The position numbers and the translations under genes are program-made. This document shows, piece by piece, positions 27,964-38,076 of a stretch of 41,624 nt of DNA. The stretch spans positions 9,463 to 51,086 of the forward strand of contig NZ_AUTQ01000145.1 in assembly GCF_000498095.1 (NCBI RefSeq). Reading direction: 5' to 3'. The DNA is from Pseudoalteromonas sp. TB64. GTDB taxonomy: Bacteria > Pseudomonadota > Gammaproteobacteria > Enterobacterales > Alteromonadaceae. Position 1 is the first letter of the stretch. Each line of letters opens with the position of its first letter. The notes under the pieces were generated by a model that was not told the origin of the DNA, searched no databases, and saw only the letters and a list, made by a program, of their open reading frames with translations.

Positions 27964-29319
27964 ATGCATATACATATTTTGGGGATTTGTGGCACGTTTA
28001 TGGGCGGTATTGCAGCCATTGCAAAATCGCTGGGTCATAAGGTTACAGGCTCTGATCAAAACGTTTACCCTCCGATGAGTACGCAACTAGAAGAGCTTGG
28101 TATTGAGTTGACTCAAGGCTACGACGTGTCTCAATTAGAGCCTAAGCCAGATATGGTGGTTATTGGTAATGCAATGAGTCGTGGAAACTTATGTGTTGAA
28201 TATGTTTTAGATAAAGGCTTACCTTATACCTCTGGTCCTGAATGGCTCAAACATAACTTATTGCAAAACTCATGGGTACTTGCTGTAGCTGGTACCCATG
28301 GCAAAACCACAACAGCAAGTATGCTCGCATGGATATTAGAGTACGCTGGCTTAAAACCAGGATTTTTAATTGGCGGCATAGTCCAAAATTTTGGTGTGTC
28401 GGCAAAAGTGGGCGAAACACCATTTTTTGTTATTGAAGCGGATGAATACGATACAGCCTTTTTTGATAAGCGCAGTAAGTTTGTGCATTACTTACCTCGT
28501 ACACTCATTTTAAATAATCTTGAATTCGATCATGCTGATATTTTTGAAGATTTAAACGCAATAAAAAAACAATTTCATCACTTAATGCGTACATTACCTC
28601 AAAGCGGCAAAGTAATTTGGCCAAAGCAAGATATAGCGCTTAATGATGTAATAAAGCAAGGGCTTTGGAGTGAGAGCGAAACTCTTGGCGATGATTGGAA
28701 TTATGAGTTATTAAAAGCAGATGGCAGCGAGTTCGATGTATTGCTAAATAACGAAAATCAGGGAACTGTGCGCTGGCAAGCAATAGGCGAGCATAATGTT
28801 AAAAATGCAATTATGGCGATAGCCGCTGCACGTCATGTTGGTATCGCGATTGACCATAGTATTGATGCTTTAGGTGAGTTTATTAGCCCCAAGAGGCGAA
28901 TGGAGCTCAAAGCTGATATTAATAACATAAAGGTCTATGACGATTTTGCGCATCATCCAACAGCTATTAAAACAACGCTTGCGGGGTTACGTGCAAAAGT
29001 GGGCGATGAAAAAATTATCGCTATTTTAGAACCTCGTTCAAACACGATGAAAATGGGCGTGCACCAACATACATTATTAGATTCATTACGTGATGCTAAC
29101 GATGTGCTACTTCTTGAGCCTGATAATCTAAATTGGTCGCTCAAAGAGCAAGCAGAAAAAGCCGATATGCAATGCTTTAGTTCTACACAAACAATTATTG
29201 ATACAGTGCTTGAAAGTATTGAGCCTAATCAACATATTTTAATTATGAGTAATGGTGGGTTTAATGGCTTACATCAACAACTTATTGATGGTTTAGCTGA
29301 TAAATACAGCGGAGAATAA
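27964..29319 (+). CDS. mpl: UDP-N-acetylmuramate:L-alanyl-gamma-D-glutamyl-meso-diaminopimelate ligase
   Basis: 451 residues, close to E. coli Mpl. A Mur-ligase relative that joins recycled tripeptide to UDP-MurNAc in the cytoplasm. It starts with [28 protein letters not shown], which differs from MurC in the way Mpl does. ATP loop [14 protein letters not shown], then [34 protein letters not shown] and [10 protein letters not shown]. It heads the close run mpl-ubiX-yadG-yadH-methyltransferase, with spacing of 1 base, then overlaps. Confidence 0.97.
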   Translation: MHIHILGICGTFMGGIAAIAKSLGHKVTGSDQNVYPPMSTQLEELGIELTQGYDVSQLEPKPDMVVIGNAMSRGNLCVEYVLDKGLPYTSGPEWLKHNLLQNSWVLAVAGTHGKTTTASMLAWILEYAGLKPGFLIGGIVQNFGVSAKVGETPFFVIEADEYDTAFFDKRSKFVHYLPRTLILNNLEFDHADIFEDLNAIKKQFHHLMRTLPQSGKVIWPKQDIALNDVIKQGLWSESETLGDDWNYELLKADGSEFDVLLNNENQGTVRWQAIGEHNVKNAIMAIAAARHVGIAIDHSIDALGEFISPKRRMELKADINNIKVYDDFAHHPTAIKTTLAGLRAKVGDEKIIAILEPRSNTMKMGVHQHTLLDSLRDANDVLLLEPDNLNWSLKEQAEKADMQCFSSTQTIIDTVLESIEPNQHILIMSNGGFNGLHQQLIDGLADKYSGE

Positions 29320-29320
29320 T

Positions 29321-29941
29321 GTGCAATTTAAAGATAGAATTACGTTAGCTTTTAGCGGTGCATCGGGTGCGCCTTATGGTTTAAGATTACTCGAAGTATT
29401 GTTAGAACAGCAATTTCAAGTATACGTACTCATCTCAAGTGCTGCGAGAGTCGTGCTTGATACAGAATCAAACATAAAGCTCTCAGGTAATGAAGATAAA
29501 GCAACTGAGCAGCTAAGTACGCTGTTTAATGCCAAGCCTGAACAGTTAAAAGTATATGGTAAAGATAACTGGTTTAGCCCTGTGGCATCGGGCTCTGCGG
29601 CGCCTAAAAAAATGGTGGTATGCCCGTGTAGTGCAGGATCGGTTTCTGCAATTGCGGTAGGGGCGTCAGATAATTTACTAGAGCGCGCCGCCGATGTTGT
29701 AATAAAAGAACGCGGGCAGCTAATTTTAGTACCGCGCGAAACACCATTTAACGAAATTCATTTAGAAAACATGCTTAAGTTATCTCGTTTAGGGGTAACT
29801 ATTATGCCAGCAGCACCTGGTTTTTATCATAAGCCACAAAGTATTGAAGACTTAGTCGATTTTATGGTGGCAAGAATTTTAGATCATTTAAACATTGAAC
29901 ATAACCTAACAAAACGTTGGGGTTATGGTGAGGGTAAGTAA
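29321..29941 (+). CDS. ubiX: Flavin prenyltransferase UbiX
   Basis: 206 residues. It makes prenylated FMN, the cofactor of the decarboxylase UbiD in ubiquinone synthesis. Rossmann-like flavoprotein: [19 protein letters not shown], the central [25 protein letters not shown], and [22 protein letters not shown]. The start is GTG at 29321, one base after the mpl stop, with GGAG at 29311-29314. Its stop overlaps the ABC ATPase ATG by one base. mpl-ubiX is a frequent gene pair in gammaproteobacteria. Confidence 0.96.
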   Translation: MQFKDRITLAFSGASGAPYGLRLLEVLLEQQFQVYVLISSAARVVLDTESNIKLSGNEDKATEQLSTLFNAKPEQLKVYGKDNWFSPVASGSAAPKKMVVCPCSAGSVSAIAVGASDNLLERAADVVIKERGQLILVPRETPFNEIHLENMLKLSRLGVTIMPAAPGFYHKPQSIEDLVDFMVARILDHLNIEHNLTKRWGYGEGK

Positions 29942-30870
29942 TGGTTAAGCAAAATATTGCTTTAAATATAGAAGGCCTTACTAAGGTTTATAAAAATGGT
30001 GTTGAGGCCATTAAAGGCGTTGATTTACAAGTTTACGAAGGTGATTTTTTCGCCTTGCTTGGCCCAAATGGAGCTGGTAAATCAACCACTATTGGTGTTA
30101 TTTCCTCACTTGTTAATAAAACGAAAGGCAAAGTAGAAGTATTCGGTTGCGATATTGATACTGATTTAGAAGCCGCAAAAGCGCATTTAGGCTTAGTGCC
30201 GCAAGAGTTTAACTTTAGTCAGTTTGAAACGCTTAGCCAAATACTTGTTAATCAAGCTGGTTATTACGGTGTTCCACGCGCTGAAGCCCATAAGCGTGCT
30301 GATAAATACCTAGCTCAACTTGGTTTACTTGAGAAAAAAGACAAGCAAGCGCGTACGCTTTCAGGTGGTATGAAACGCCGCTTAATGATTGCACGTGCGC
30401 TTATGCACGAACCAAAGTTGCTTATACTTGATGAGCCAACAGCAGGTGTAGATATAGAGCTTCGTCGTTCAATGTGGGATTTTTTACGCCAAATAAATCA
30501 GCAAGGCGTTACCATTATTTTAACCACACATTACCTTGAAGAAGCAGAGTTACTGTGTAAAAACATTGCGATTATCGATAATGGTCGAATTGTTGAAAAC
30601 ACCACAATTAAAGCACTGCTTGCAAAGCTTGATAAAGAAACGTTTATTTTAGATTTAAAAACGCCTGCAAATCCTGTAACGCTTGATGGCTATAAATTTA
30701 CCATGACAGACGATCGCACTGTTGAGGTGGAAGTTGCTAAATCACAAGGGTTAAATGCTGTGTTTAGTGCATTAACAGCTCAAGGTAATACTGTATTGAG
30801 TATGCGAAATAAAGCAAACAGACTAGAAGAGTTATTTGTAGGATTACTAGAGCAAGGGCGGGGCGAATAA
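29941..30870 (+). CDS. yadG: ABC transporter ATP-binding protein (YadG-like)
   Basis: 309 residues. Walker A GPNGAGKSTT (41-50), Q-loop VPQEF, signature LSGGMKRR, Walker B LLILDEPTAGVD and the switch His in TTHYLEEAE. A C-terminal regulatory part follows. It pairs with the permease that begins right after its stop, an ABC-2 type exporter like E. coli YadGH. The substrate is unknown. Co-location with envelope genes suggests, but does not show, an envelope-related cargo. Confidence 0.93.
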   Translation: MVKQNIALNIEGLTKVYKNGVEAIKGVDLQVYEGDFFALLGPNGAGKSTTIGVISSLVNKTKGKVEVFGCDIDTDLEAAKAHLGLVPQEFNFSQFETLSQILVNQAGYYGVPRAEAHKRADKYLAQLGLLEKKDKQARTLSGGMKRRLMIARALMHEPKLLILDEPTAGVDIELRRSMWDFLRQINQQGVTIILTTHYLEEAELLCKNIAIIDNGRIVENTTIKALLAKLDKETFILDLKTPANPVTLDGYKFTMTDDRTVEVEVAKSQGLNAVFSALTAQGNTVLSMRNKANRLEELFVGLLEQGRGE

Positions 30871-31638
30871 ATGTTTAAATATGGCGTAGCCTTAAAGAGT
30901 TTATGGATTAAAGAGTGTATTCGTTTTTTACGCATTTGGGTGCAAACCTTAGTACCGCCAGCAATTACAATGAGCTTATATTTTGTTATTTTTGGTAACT
31001 TAATTGGTTCACGAATTGGCGATATGGGAGGTTTTAGTTACATGGAGTTTATTGTACCTGGCCTTATAATGATGTCGGTTATTACAAACTCATACTCGAA
31101 CGTAGCCTCTAGTTTTTATTCAACAAAGTTTCAAAAAAGCATTGAAGAGCTTTTAGTTGCACCTGTACCTAACTACATAATAGTACTGGGTTATATGGGC
31201 GGCGGTATGACGCGTGGCATTATGGTGGGATTTATAGTTACCTGTGTATCGTTATTATTTGTTGATATTCAAATACATAATGTTTTTGTGATTATGGCTA
31301 CGGTTATTTTAACTTCTGCGGTATTTGCTTTAGGTGGTTTGATTAATGCAATTTACGCAAATAGCTTTGATGATATTAGTATTATCCCAACCTTTATTTT
31401 AACGCCATTAACCTACTTAGGGGGTGTGTTTTATTCCATTACATTACTGCCAGAATTTTGGCAAAATGTATCGCAAATTAATCCTATAATTTATATGGTT
31501 AACGCGTTCCGTTATGGCTTTTTAGGTGTGTCGGATGTTGATTTAAGCGTGGCTCTTGGGGTTATTTTAGTATTTATAACAGCGTTATTTACATTAGCGC
31601 TTACATTGATCAAAAAAGGTGTGGGGCTAAGACATTAA
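30871..31638 (+). CDS. yadH: ABC-2 type transporter permease (YadH-like)
   Basis: 255 residues with about six membrane helices. Features of the ABC-2 family are RIWVQTLVPPAITMSLYFVIFGNLIG, MEFIVPGLIMMSVI, FYSTKFQKSIEELLVAPVPN and LGGVFYSITLLPEFWQ. Its start directly follows the ATPase stop, and its stop overlaps the next ATG by one base. It forms the membrane part of the exporter; two copies would be needed with two ATPases. Confidence 0.94.
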   Translation: MFKYGVALKSLWIKECIRFLRIWVQTLVPPAITMSLYFVIFGNLIGSRIGDMGGFSYMEFIVPGLIMMSVITNSYSNVASSFYSTKFQKSIEELLVAPVPNYIIVLGYMGGGMTRGIMVGFIVTCVSLLFVDIQIHNVFVIMATVILTSAVFALGGLINAIYANSFDDISIIPTFILTPLTYLGGVFYSITLLPEFWQNVSQINPIIYMVNAFRYGFLGVSDVDLSVALGVILVFITALFTLALTLIKKGVGLRH

Positions 31639-32312
31639 TGAATGATGCAAATTCACGTAGTATTGTATCTAACCAAGCGGGTATTCACGAAAAGCTTGAT
31701 GAAATAGTAAATAAGCATTTAAGTGCTGAATTTAAAAAGCCAATTGCAGAGCATACACAACTCGCGTTTGATGAAGTTAACGCTAAAGTACACGCTTTTA
31801 AAGGTCCGCTTATTTTAGATTCGTGTTGCGGTGTTGGCGAAAGTACGGCTAATTTGGCTAAGCATCATCCCGATGCGCTTGTTATAGGTATTGATAAATC
31901 GTCGCACCGCCTTGATAAACATGATGTTGAGTACAAGCAAACCGACAGTGGGCAGTACATATTAGTACAAGCCGATTTAAACGACTTTTGGCGTTTAGCG
32001 GTTGATGCTAATTGGCAGCCTAGCCATCATTACTTGTTGTATCCAAACCCATGGCCAAAGTCTAAACATATTCGCAGGCGCTGGCATGGCGCAGCTATCT
32101 TTCCATTTATTGTTAAGTTAGGTGGTTTGTTAGAGGTAAGAAGTAATTGGGATATTTACGTTAAAGAGTTTGCAAGAGCACTTGAATTAACTGGTAACTC
32201 TTGCGATGTAGTACCTTATGAATCAGATGATGCTATTACGCCTTTTGAACGTAAATATTGGGCCAGTGGCCAGCAAAGCCACCGGCTTATTATTAATTTA
32301 GCTGATCGTTAA
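31638..32312 (+). CDS. TrmB-like SAM-dependent methyltransferase
   Basis: 224 residues. SAM-binding motif I is LILDSCCGVGESTANLA (58-74), followed by GIDKSSHRL. The tRNA m7G46 methyltransferase (TrmB) hallmarks are present in changed form: YPNPWPKSKHIRRRW (135-149) where TrmB has PDPWPKKRH, and TPFERKYWASGQQSHRL (201-217) for the TrmB C-terminal T-x-FE block. The catalytic-site Asp is replaced by Asn137. It may be a paralogue acting on another tRNA site or RNA. It is coupled to the exporter genes and overlaps the EAL gene tail to tail by 15 bases. Confidence 0.82.
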   Translation: MNDANSRSIVSNQAGIHEKLDEIVNKHLSAEFKKPIAEHTQLAFDEVNAKVHAFKGPLILDSCCGVGESTANLAKHHPDALVIGIDKSSHRLDKHDVEYKQTDSGQYILVQADLNDFWRLAVDANWQPSHHYLLYPNPWPKSKHIRRRWHGAAIFPFIVKLGGLLEVRSNWDIYVKEFARALELTGNSCDVVPYESDDAITPFERKYWASGQQSHRLIINLADR

Positions 32313-34184
32313 TACGTCTTCATTTTGTGAGTTAACATGTGGCGCTGGGTGAGCAAAGTAATTACCTTGCATCAGCGTCACATTCGCTTTTTTAAGTGCA
32401 GTTACAATTGTTTTGTTCTCTACCGATTCGGCTATTAGTTGTAAACCTAACTGATTAGCAAAACTCGCTATGTGCTCTATAAATAAGTAAATGTCTTTAT
32501 CGTTTACAATTTGCTTTATTAAAGCGCCATCTAGTTTAATGCCATCTACTTCAAGTTTTAATACGTTTGATATGTTTGAATAGCCACTACCAAAGTCATC
32601 AATAACAACTTTTACACCCTTCGTTTTAACCATGCCTATAAATGCTTTTACTTCTGAAAAGTTAGCAATTGCTTGTGTTTCTATAAGCTCAAGAGTGATA
32701 TTACCCGGATGCGGGTAACGTTTTAATTCATAAGCTATATATTCACTTAAACTGGGATCAAGCATGTCTTGGGCTGTTATATTTAAGCTCCAGCAAATAT
32801 TTGTTTTTCTAAATCGGCTAACACATTGTGAGAAAATAGTACGCGTTAATAAACCATCCATTCTTGAGCGGGTTACAACATTTAAAAATGCGTCAGGTTT
32901 TAATATTTCACCTGTGCTAGTTACCATGCGAGCTAGGCATTCATACTGCACTATTTGATTTGTATCTATATCAATAATAGGCTGAAAATAAGGCACTATA
33001 CGGTTGTTATCAAACGCCTCGCGTACTTCTTTAGCCATTTCTACGTTGTATTGATATTGCACTTTTACATCGTGTAGTGCTTTGGAGTAATTAACGACTG
33101 TATGCCGACCTTGTTTAGCCTGTAAAGCCGCGATATGTGCATTCTCTAGTAAGAGTGACTTATTACCACTGGCAATGCCTGCACATAGCGTAATATAAAT
33201 AAAAGGGTCGGTTAGTAATGGGGTATTAAAGTTATAGGTTTCGATAAGATCGTTAAATTCGATATACGGAATTTCTTTTGGTGCAAGGAGCACTAGTTTA
33301 TTTGTTGCTAAGCGATAAATATGACAGCGTGTAGAACAGCGGTTTTTAAAGTGTATTAATAAGTTTTTCATCACTTTATCGCCAACTTCTGTACCGTAAA
33401 AACTATTTATATCTTCTATTTCGTTAATCCAAATAACCGCTAACTGCATATGATGAGCGCTACTCTTTTTAAGAAAGTACTCCAGAGCTATATGATTCGC
33501 AAAACCAGTGCTTGAATCAGTTGCTAAAGAACGTTTGAGTAAATATATATAAATAGCAGCAACGAGTATCGCAATAAAAAAGAAGAAGCTTGCCATGGCT
33601 GCAGCTTTAGATACGCTTTCTTTCAGTTTTTGATTCAAATCGTAAATAGTTATATCGGCACCGGTTAAATAGGTTTTGCCGTTAGTTTCATCAATATAAG
33701 GAATAAAAATAGTTTTAAAGTGTCCCCATTGATCACTCGATATTTCAAATACGGGTTCTGTTGAATAAAAAGCACTTATATTTGCTTCTGTTGCCTCTGG
33801 GTAAAGGTCTAAAAATTGGGTTACTTTTCCGTTATTTTGATCGTCTTGTGTGTAACTAGACGCACCAAAATAAACTTTTCCATTTTTTAGTATCATCGAG
33901 TAAACATACGCAATGTCTAATGCTTGCGCGAACTCTGAAAGCTTTTTGCTTTTATCTTGATAGTCAGAAAAACTAATCGTGTCATTTTGATTAACAGCGT
34001 TAAGGTACTCATCACCTAAAATATGTTTTACGCTGGTGGCTGCATTAAGTAGGCGAGTGTCGACCGATTGCATTATTTCTGCACGGGTAGTTTGGTAGGT
34101 GTAATAAACGTAGGCGAATAAGCTAATTAAAAACACACTAAAACCAGCCATTAACCAACTTATTCTTACTCTTCCTTTAAGCAT
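32298..34184 (-). CDS. Membrane GGDEF-EAL protein, degenerate GGDEF, likely c-di-GMP phosphodiesterase
   Basis: 628 residues. Two membrane helices (about 10-29 and 194-216) enclose a periplasmic sensor region of about 165 residues, Cache-like by position and pattern (AYVYSMILKNGKVYFGASS). The GGDEF domain (222-365) has RLATNKLVLL in place of the GGDEF loop, so it cannot make c-di-GMP. The EAL domain (385-615) keeps the key residues: Glu415 (ECLARM), Asn468, the ELIE block (499-502), Asp529-Asp530 (DDFGSGYS), Lys550, Glu586 (AESVEN) and Gln606. It should cleave c-di-GMP in response to an external signal. GGGA precedes its ATG. Confidence 0.9.
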   Translation of the reverse strand: MLKGRVRISWLMAGFSVFLISLFAYVYYTYQTTRAEIMQSVDTRLLNAATSVKHILGDEYLNAVNQNDTISFSDYQDKSKKLSEFAQALDIAYVYSMILKNGKVYFGASSYTQDDQNNGKVTQFLDLYPEATEANISAFYSTEPVFEISSDQWGHFKTIFIPYIDETNGKTYLTGADITIYDLNQKLKESVSKAAAMASFFFFIAILVAAIYIYLLKRSLATDSSTGFANHIALEYFLKKSSAHHMQLAVIWINEIEDINSFYGTEVGDKVMKNLLIHFKNRCSTRCHIYRLATNKLVLLAPKEIPYIEFNDLIETYNFNTPLLTDPFIYITLCAGIASGNKSLLLENAHIAALQAKQGRHTVVNYSKALHDVKVQYQYNVEMAKEVREAFDNNRIVPYFQPIIDIDTNQIVQYECLARMVTSTGEILKPDAFLNVVTRSRMDGLLTRTIFSQCVSRFRKTNICWSLNITAQDMLDPSLSEYIAYELKRYPHPGNITLELIETQAIANFSEVKAFIGMVKTKGVKVVIDDFGSGYSNISNVLKLEVDGIKLDGALIKQIVNDKDIYLFIEHIASFANQLGLQLIAESVENKTIVTALKKANVTLMQGNYFAHPAPHVNSQNEDVLTIS

Positions 34185-34455
34185 ATATGTCCCTTTTTTA
34201 TTATCGTTTTATTATACGCAAAATATATAAATGCCCAATAATTAATTCGAATTTATTATCTTGAGCTGAATATTAATTAAATTATCATTTTTTTGTCATG
34301 CATTTGACTGCTTTTATGGCTTTATGCGAGACATTTTGGTTGGATTGCAGTAAAGTTAGCGCAATTATTTAAAACACTATTCTTTAAAATAGTGCCAAAA
34401 TATGGCCTTTTTTATAGATAAACATGTTTTTTAGCTACACACACTAGGTATTAAG

Positions 34456-36081
34456 ATGGATCAAAAGCGTTGTGCCGTCGCCTCTAAAGAAAGCCTTAAG
34501 CGTATATTTACTGTACCTGAAGCGCCAGACTCAACTTTAAGCAAAATCGAGCTTGAAATTTCGAGTAATTTAGCAGGTTTCTTAAACGAAAATATAGCGG
34601 CAATTGAAAAGCCATTGCATGAAATCGAAAAAGATTTTCAATCAGCTGTGATCCCCGAGGATCCAACGTTTGTATCTGCTTATGCACAAGACATAATGGA
34701 GCAACTTGTTGCGCATTCTGTGCATACCGCTGCTCCTAGTTTTATTGGTCATATGACCTCTGCCTTACCTCATTTTTTATTACCACTGTCAAAATTGATG
34801 GTAGGGCTAAATCAAAACTTAGTAAAAATAGAAACTTCTAAAGCATTTACTCCTCTTGAGCGCCAAGTTTTGGGGATGATGCACCATTTAGCTTATGGGC
34901 AAGAAGACTCGTTTTATTCTAAATGGATGCATAGTGCTAAAACATCATTAGGTGCTTTTTGCTCCGGTGGTACGATTGCTAATATTACTGCGCTTTGGAT
35001 TGCCCGAAATCGTTTATTAAAACCAGATGGTGATTTTAAAGGTATTGGTGCACAGGGCCTTATTGCTGGCATGTTGCATTATGGCTATAAAGGTTTGGCT
35101 GTTTTAATATCTGAGCGCGGACATTATTCATTAGGCAAATCAGTTGATTTATTAGGTATTGGTCGTGAAAATTTAATTGGTATAAAAACCTGCGATAACA
35201 ATAAAGTAGATGTTGATGCTATGCGTGAAAAAGCGCTTGAGCTTGAAGCTAAAGGCATTAAAGTTATGGCCATTATTGGTGTCGCGGGTACTACCGAAAC
35301 CGGTAATATTGACCCATTAGATGCAATGGCTGATTTGAGCGAAGAAATTGGGTGTCACTTTCATGTAGATGCTGCATGGGGAGGAGCAACTCTTTTATCT
35401 AATACGCACCGTCCTTTATTAAAAGGAATTGAACGTGCTGATTCAATTACTATTGATGCACATAAGCAAATGTATGTGCCAATGGGCGCAGGTTTGGTTT
35501 TATTTAAAGACCCAGCTGCAACTGACGCTATAGAGCACCACGCAGAATATATTTTACGTAAAGGCTCTAAAGATTTAGGTAGTCATACGCTTGAGGGTAG
35601 CAGACCCGGTATGGCAATGTTAGTACATGCTTGCTTACGAGTTATAGGTCGTAAAGGCTACGAAATGCTAATTGATCGTAGTATTAAAAAAGCACATTAT
35701 TTTGCCGATTTAATTAAAGCAGACGAAGACTTTGAACTTGTTTCAGAGCCTGAGCTGTGCTTATTAACGTATCGTTATGTACCAAAAAAAATCAAACAAG
35801 CAATAGCTGATGCTGATGCCGCAACTAGGTTAGATATATTTGCCTCATTGAATCGTTTTACGGCCAGTATGCAAAAGCGTCAACGTGAATCGGGACGTTC
35901 GTTTGTGTCGCGTACACGTTTAACACCTTCTAATTATGATAATCAACCTACGGTTGTATTTAGAGTTGTGCTTGCAAATCCGCTTACTTCAGGTGCTATT
36001 TTAAAAGATATTTTAGCTGAGCAAAAAGAGTTAGCTAAAACCGATCCTGTATTTAAAAAATACCTAAGAAAGTACATGTAG
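34456..36081 (+). CDS. panP: Pyridoxal-dependent aspartate 1-decarboxylase PanP
   Basis: 541 residues, group II PLP decarboxylase related to glutamate decarboxylase. It makes beta-alanine from aspartate for pantothenate and CoA in bacteria that lack the pyruvoyl enzyme PanD. PLP contacts seen are His223 (ERGHYSLG), Asp305 (HVDAAWGG) and the Schiff-base Lys337 in DAHKQMYVPMGAG. The long N-terminal part (VHTAAPSFIGHMTSALPHFLLP) is typical of this subgroup. It is monocistronic, with 271 bases to the divergent EAL gene and a hairpin before the convergent serA. A glutamate decarboxylase role is the main alternative. Confidence 0.9.
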   Translation: MDQKRCAVASKESLKRIFTVPEAPDSTLSKIELEISSNLAGFLNENIAAIEKPLHEIEKDFQSAVIPEDPTFVSAYAQDIMEQLVAHSVHTAAPSFIGHMTSALPHFLLPLSKLMVGLNQNLVKIETSKAFTPLERQVLGMMHHLAYGQEDSFYSKWMHSAKTSLGAFCSGGTIANITALWIARNRLLKPDGDFKGIGAQGLIAGMLHYGYKGLAVLISERGHYSLGKSVDLLGIGRENLIGIKTCDNNKVDVDAMREKALELEAKGIKVMAIIGVAGTTETGNIDPLDAMADLSEEIGCHFHVDAAWGGATLLSNTHRPLLKGIERADSITIDAHKQMYVPMGAGLVLFKDPAATDAIEHHAEYILRKGSKDLGSHTLEGSRPGMAMLVHACLRVIGRKGYEMLIDRSIKKAHYFADLIKADEDFELVSEPELCLLTYRYVPKKIKQAIADADAATRLDIFASLNRFTASMQKRQRESGRSFVSRTRLTPSNYDNQPTVVFRVVLANPLTSGAILKDILAEQKELAKTDPVFKKYLRKYM

Positions 36082-36082
36082 T

Positions 36083-36110
36083 TTAAAAGGGTCTATAAGG
36101 ACCCTTTTAA
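36083..36110. terminator. Terminator between panP and serA
   Basis: An 11-bp stem TTAAAAGGGTC / GACCCTTTTAA (36083-36093 with 36100-36110) with a six-base loop. The T stretch is only four long and inside the stem, so efficiency is unsure; it could serve both convergent genes. Confidence 0.7.
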
Positions 36111-36130
36111 TATCAAAAGTATGGTATTTA

Positions 36131-37360
36131 TTAATGAAGAATACGTGCTCTAATTGTCCCTTCAACAGCGCTTAATTCTTTAAGTGCGACTTCAGAGTGA
36201 TCTGTATCTACATCAATAACAACATAACCAATAGCTGCGTCTGTTTGCAGGTATTGCGCGGCAATATTAATACCGTGCTGTGCAAACGCTTGGTTAATTT
36301 GTGTTAGTACGCCAGGACGGTTGTGGTGTACGTGTAATAAACGACTACGATTAGCAAGCTCTGGCAGCGATACCTCAGGGAAGTTAACCGCTGTAATAGT
36401 TGAGCCGTTATCTGAATATTTAGCCAATTTACCAGCTACTTCAATACCAATGTTTTCTTGTGCTTCTTGGGTTGAGCCACCAATATGCGGCGTTAAAATA
36501 ACATTGTCGAATTGGCGCAGTGGCGATACAAATTCTTCATCGTTAGATTTTGGTTCAGTAGGGAATACATCGATTGCTGCACCGCTGAGTTTTTTCTCGG
36601 TAAGGGCTTCTGCAAGCGCATCAATATCAACCACGGTGCCGCGTGAAGCATTGATCAAAATAGCTCCTTGCTTCATAACAGCAAGTTCAGCTGTGCCAAT
36701 TAGATTTTTAGTTTGCGGTGTTTCTGGAACGTGTAAACTAATAATATCAGAGCGTTGCAATAGTTGAGTTAGGTTATGTACTTGCTTTGCATTACCAAGC
36801 GATAACTTATCTTCAATATCATAATATTCAACGTTCATACCGATATTTTCAGCCATAATACCCAGTTGAGTACCAATGTGACCGTAGCCAATAATACCTA
36901 ACGTTTTACCACGGGCTTCAAAAGAACCATTCGCTGTTTTTAACCAACCGCCACGATGCGCCGCTGCATTGCGCTCTGGAATACCGCGCAATAAAAGCAA
37001 AATTTCGCCAAGTACAAGCTCTGCAACAGAACGAGTGTTAGAAAACGGTGCATTAAACACGGCAATACCGCGTTCGCGTGCGCTATCTAAATCAACTTGG
37101 TTTGTACCAATACAAAAACAACCAACTGCAACAAGCTTTTCAGCGGCGTCTAATACAGCTTCATTTATATGAGTGCGAGAACGAAGACCCACAAAGTGCA
37201 CATCTTTAATACGCTCTTTTAGTTCGTCCTCAGGTAAGGATGTTTTAACATAATCGATGTTACTGTAACCATTACGTTTTAACGTTTCAACAGCGCTTTG
37301 ATGAACACCTTCAAGCAAGAGAATTTTAATTTTGTCTTTTGCTAACGATACCTTACTCAT
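36131..37360 (-). CDS. serA: D-3-phosphoglycerate dehydrogenase
   Basis: 409 residues, E. coli SerA has 410. It oxidises 3-phosphoglycerate, the first step of serine synthesis, and also reduces 2-oxoglutarate. NAD-binding GYGHIGTQLG, and catalytic Arg240 (NASRGTVVD), Glu269 (FPTEP) and His292 (TPHIGG) at the E. coli positions. A C-terminal ACT domain (about 335-409, LLHVHHNRPGVLTQINQAF) should bind serine for feedback control. It starts 9 bases after rpiA on the same strand with the ribosome site AGGATGAGG. No leucine-responsive site could be identified. Confidence 0.98.
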   Translation of the reverse strand: MSKVSLAKDKIKILLLEGVHQSAVETLKRNGYSNIDYVKTSLPEDELKERIKDVHFVGLRSRTHINEAVLDAAEKLVAVGCFCIGTNQVDLDSARERGIAVFNAPFSNTRSVAELVLGEILLLLRGIPERNAAAHRGGWLKTANGSFEARGKTLGIIGYGHIGTQLGIMAENIGMNVEYYDIEDKLSLGNAKQVHNLTQLLQRSDIISLHVPETPQTKNLIGTAELAVMKQGAILINASRGTVVDIDALAEALTEKKLSGAAIDVFPTEPKSNDEEFVSPLRQFDNVILTPHIGGSTQEAQENIGIEVAGKLAKYSDNGSTITAVNFPEVSLPELANRSRLLHVHHNRPGVLTQINQAFAQHGINIAAQYLQTDAAIGYVVIDVDTDHSEVALKELSAVEGTIRARILH

Positions 37361-37369
37361 AACCTCATC

Positions 37370-38023
37370 CTATTTAATTTGAGGCCCATTTGTAGTGCCG
37401 ATAATGACTTTATCAGCGCCACGCTCTGCAAATAGGCCGTTGGTAACTACGCCAACAATTGAATTTATTTGTGTTTCAAGTTGTTTAGCATTGGTAATTT
37501 TTAAGTTAAATACATCTAATATAACGTTACCGTTATCGGTAACTACACCTTGGCGATAGACTGGGTCGCCACCCAATTTTAATAACTCTCGTGCTACGTA
37601 ACTGCGTGCCATAGGAATAACTTCTACCGGAAGCGGGAAGTCGCCTAATGTTTTTACTAATTTAGTGTCATCAACAATACACACAAATTGTTTAGCGACA
37701 GCAGCAACTATTTTCTCGCGAGTAAGTGCGGCACCGCCACCTTTAATCATTTCGTTTTGAGCGTTAATTTCGTCAGCGCCGTCAACGTAAACATCTAAGG
37801 CAGCTATATTATTAAGTTCAAACACTTCAATGCCTAACGCTTCTAAACGCGCAGTGGAAGCTTCTGAGCTCGAAACTGCACCTACAATAGTGTCTTTTAT
37901 TGAGCCAAGAGCATCAATAAAGTGATTAACAGTAGAGCCTGTACCCACGCCTACAATTGTGTTTTCTTTTACAAACTCGAGTGCTGCCCAGGCAGCTGCT
38001 TTTTTTAATTCATCTTGTGTCAT
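37370..38023 (-). CDS. rpiA: Ribose-5-phosphate isomerase A
   Basis: 217 residues (E. coli 219). It interconverts ribose 5-phosphate and ribulose 5-phosphate in the pentose phosphate path. Sugar-phosphate loops are [15 protein letters not shown] (25-39), DGADEIN with Asp81 and Asp84, and [13 protein letters not shown] with Lys94 and the catalytic base Glu103. It lies between fau (53 bases upstream) and serA (9 bases downstream), all on the minus strand. Confidence 0.98.
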   Translation of the reverse strand: MTQDELKKAAAWAALEFVKENTIVGVGTGSTVNHFIDALGSIKDTIVGAVSSSEASTARLEALGIEVFELNNIAALDVYVDGADEINAQNEMIKGGGAALTREKIVAAVAKQFVCIVDDTKLVKTLGDFPLPVEVIPMARSYVARELLKLGGDPVYRQGVVTDNGNVILDVFNLKITNAKQLETQINSIVGVVTNGLFAERGADKVIIGTTNGPQIK

Positions 38024-38076
38024 TGCTATGTGCTCATGTATGTCAGAAATATGCGGCTAGTAATTAAATTTAATTG

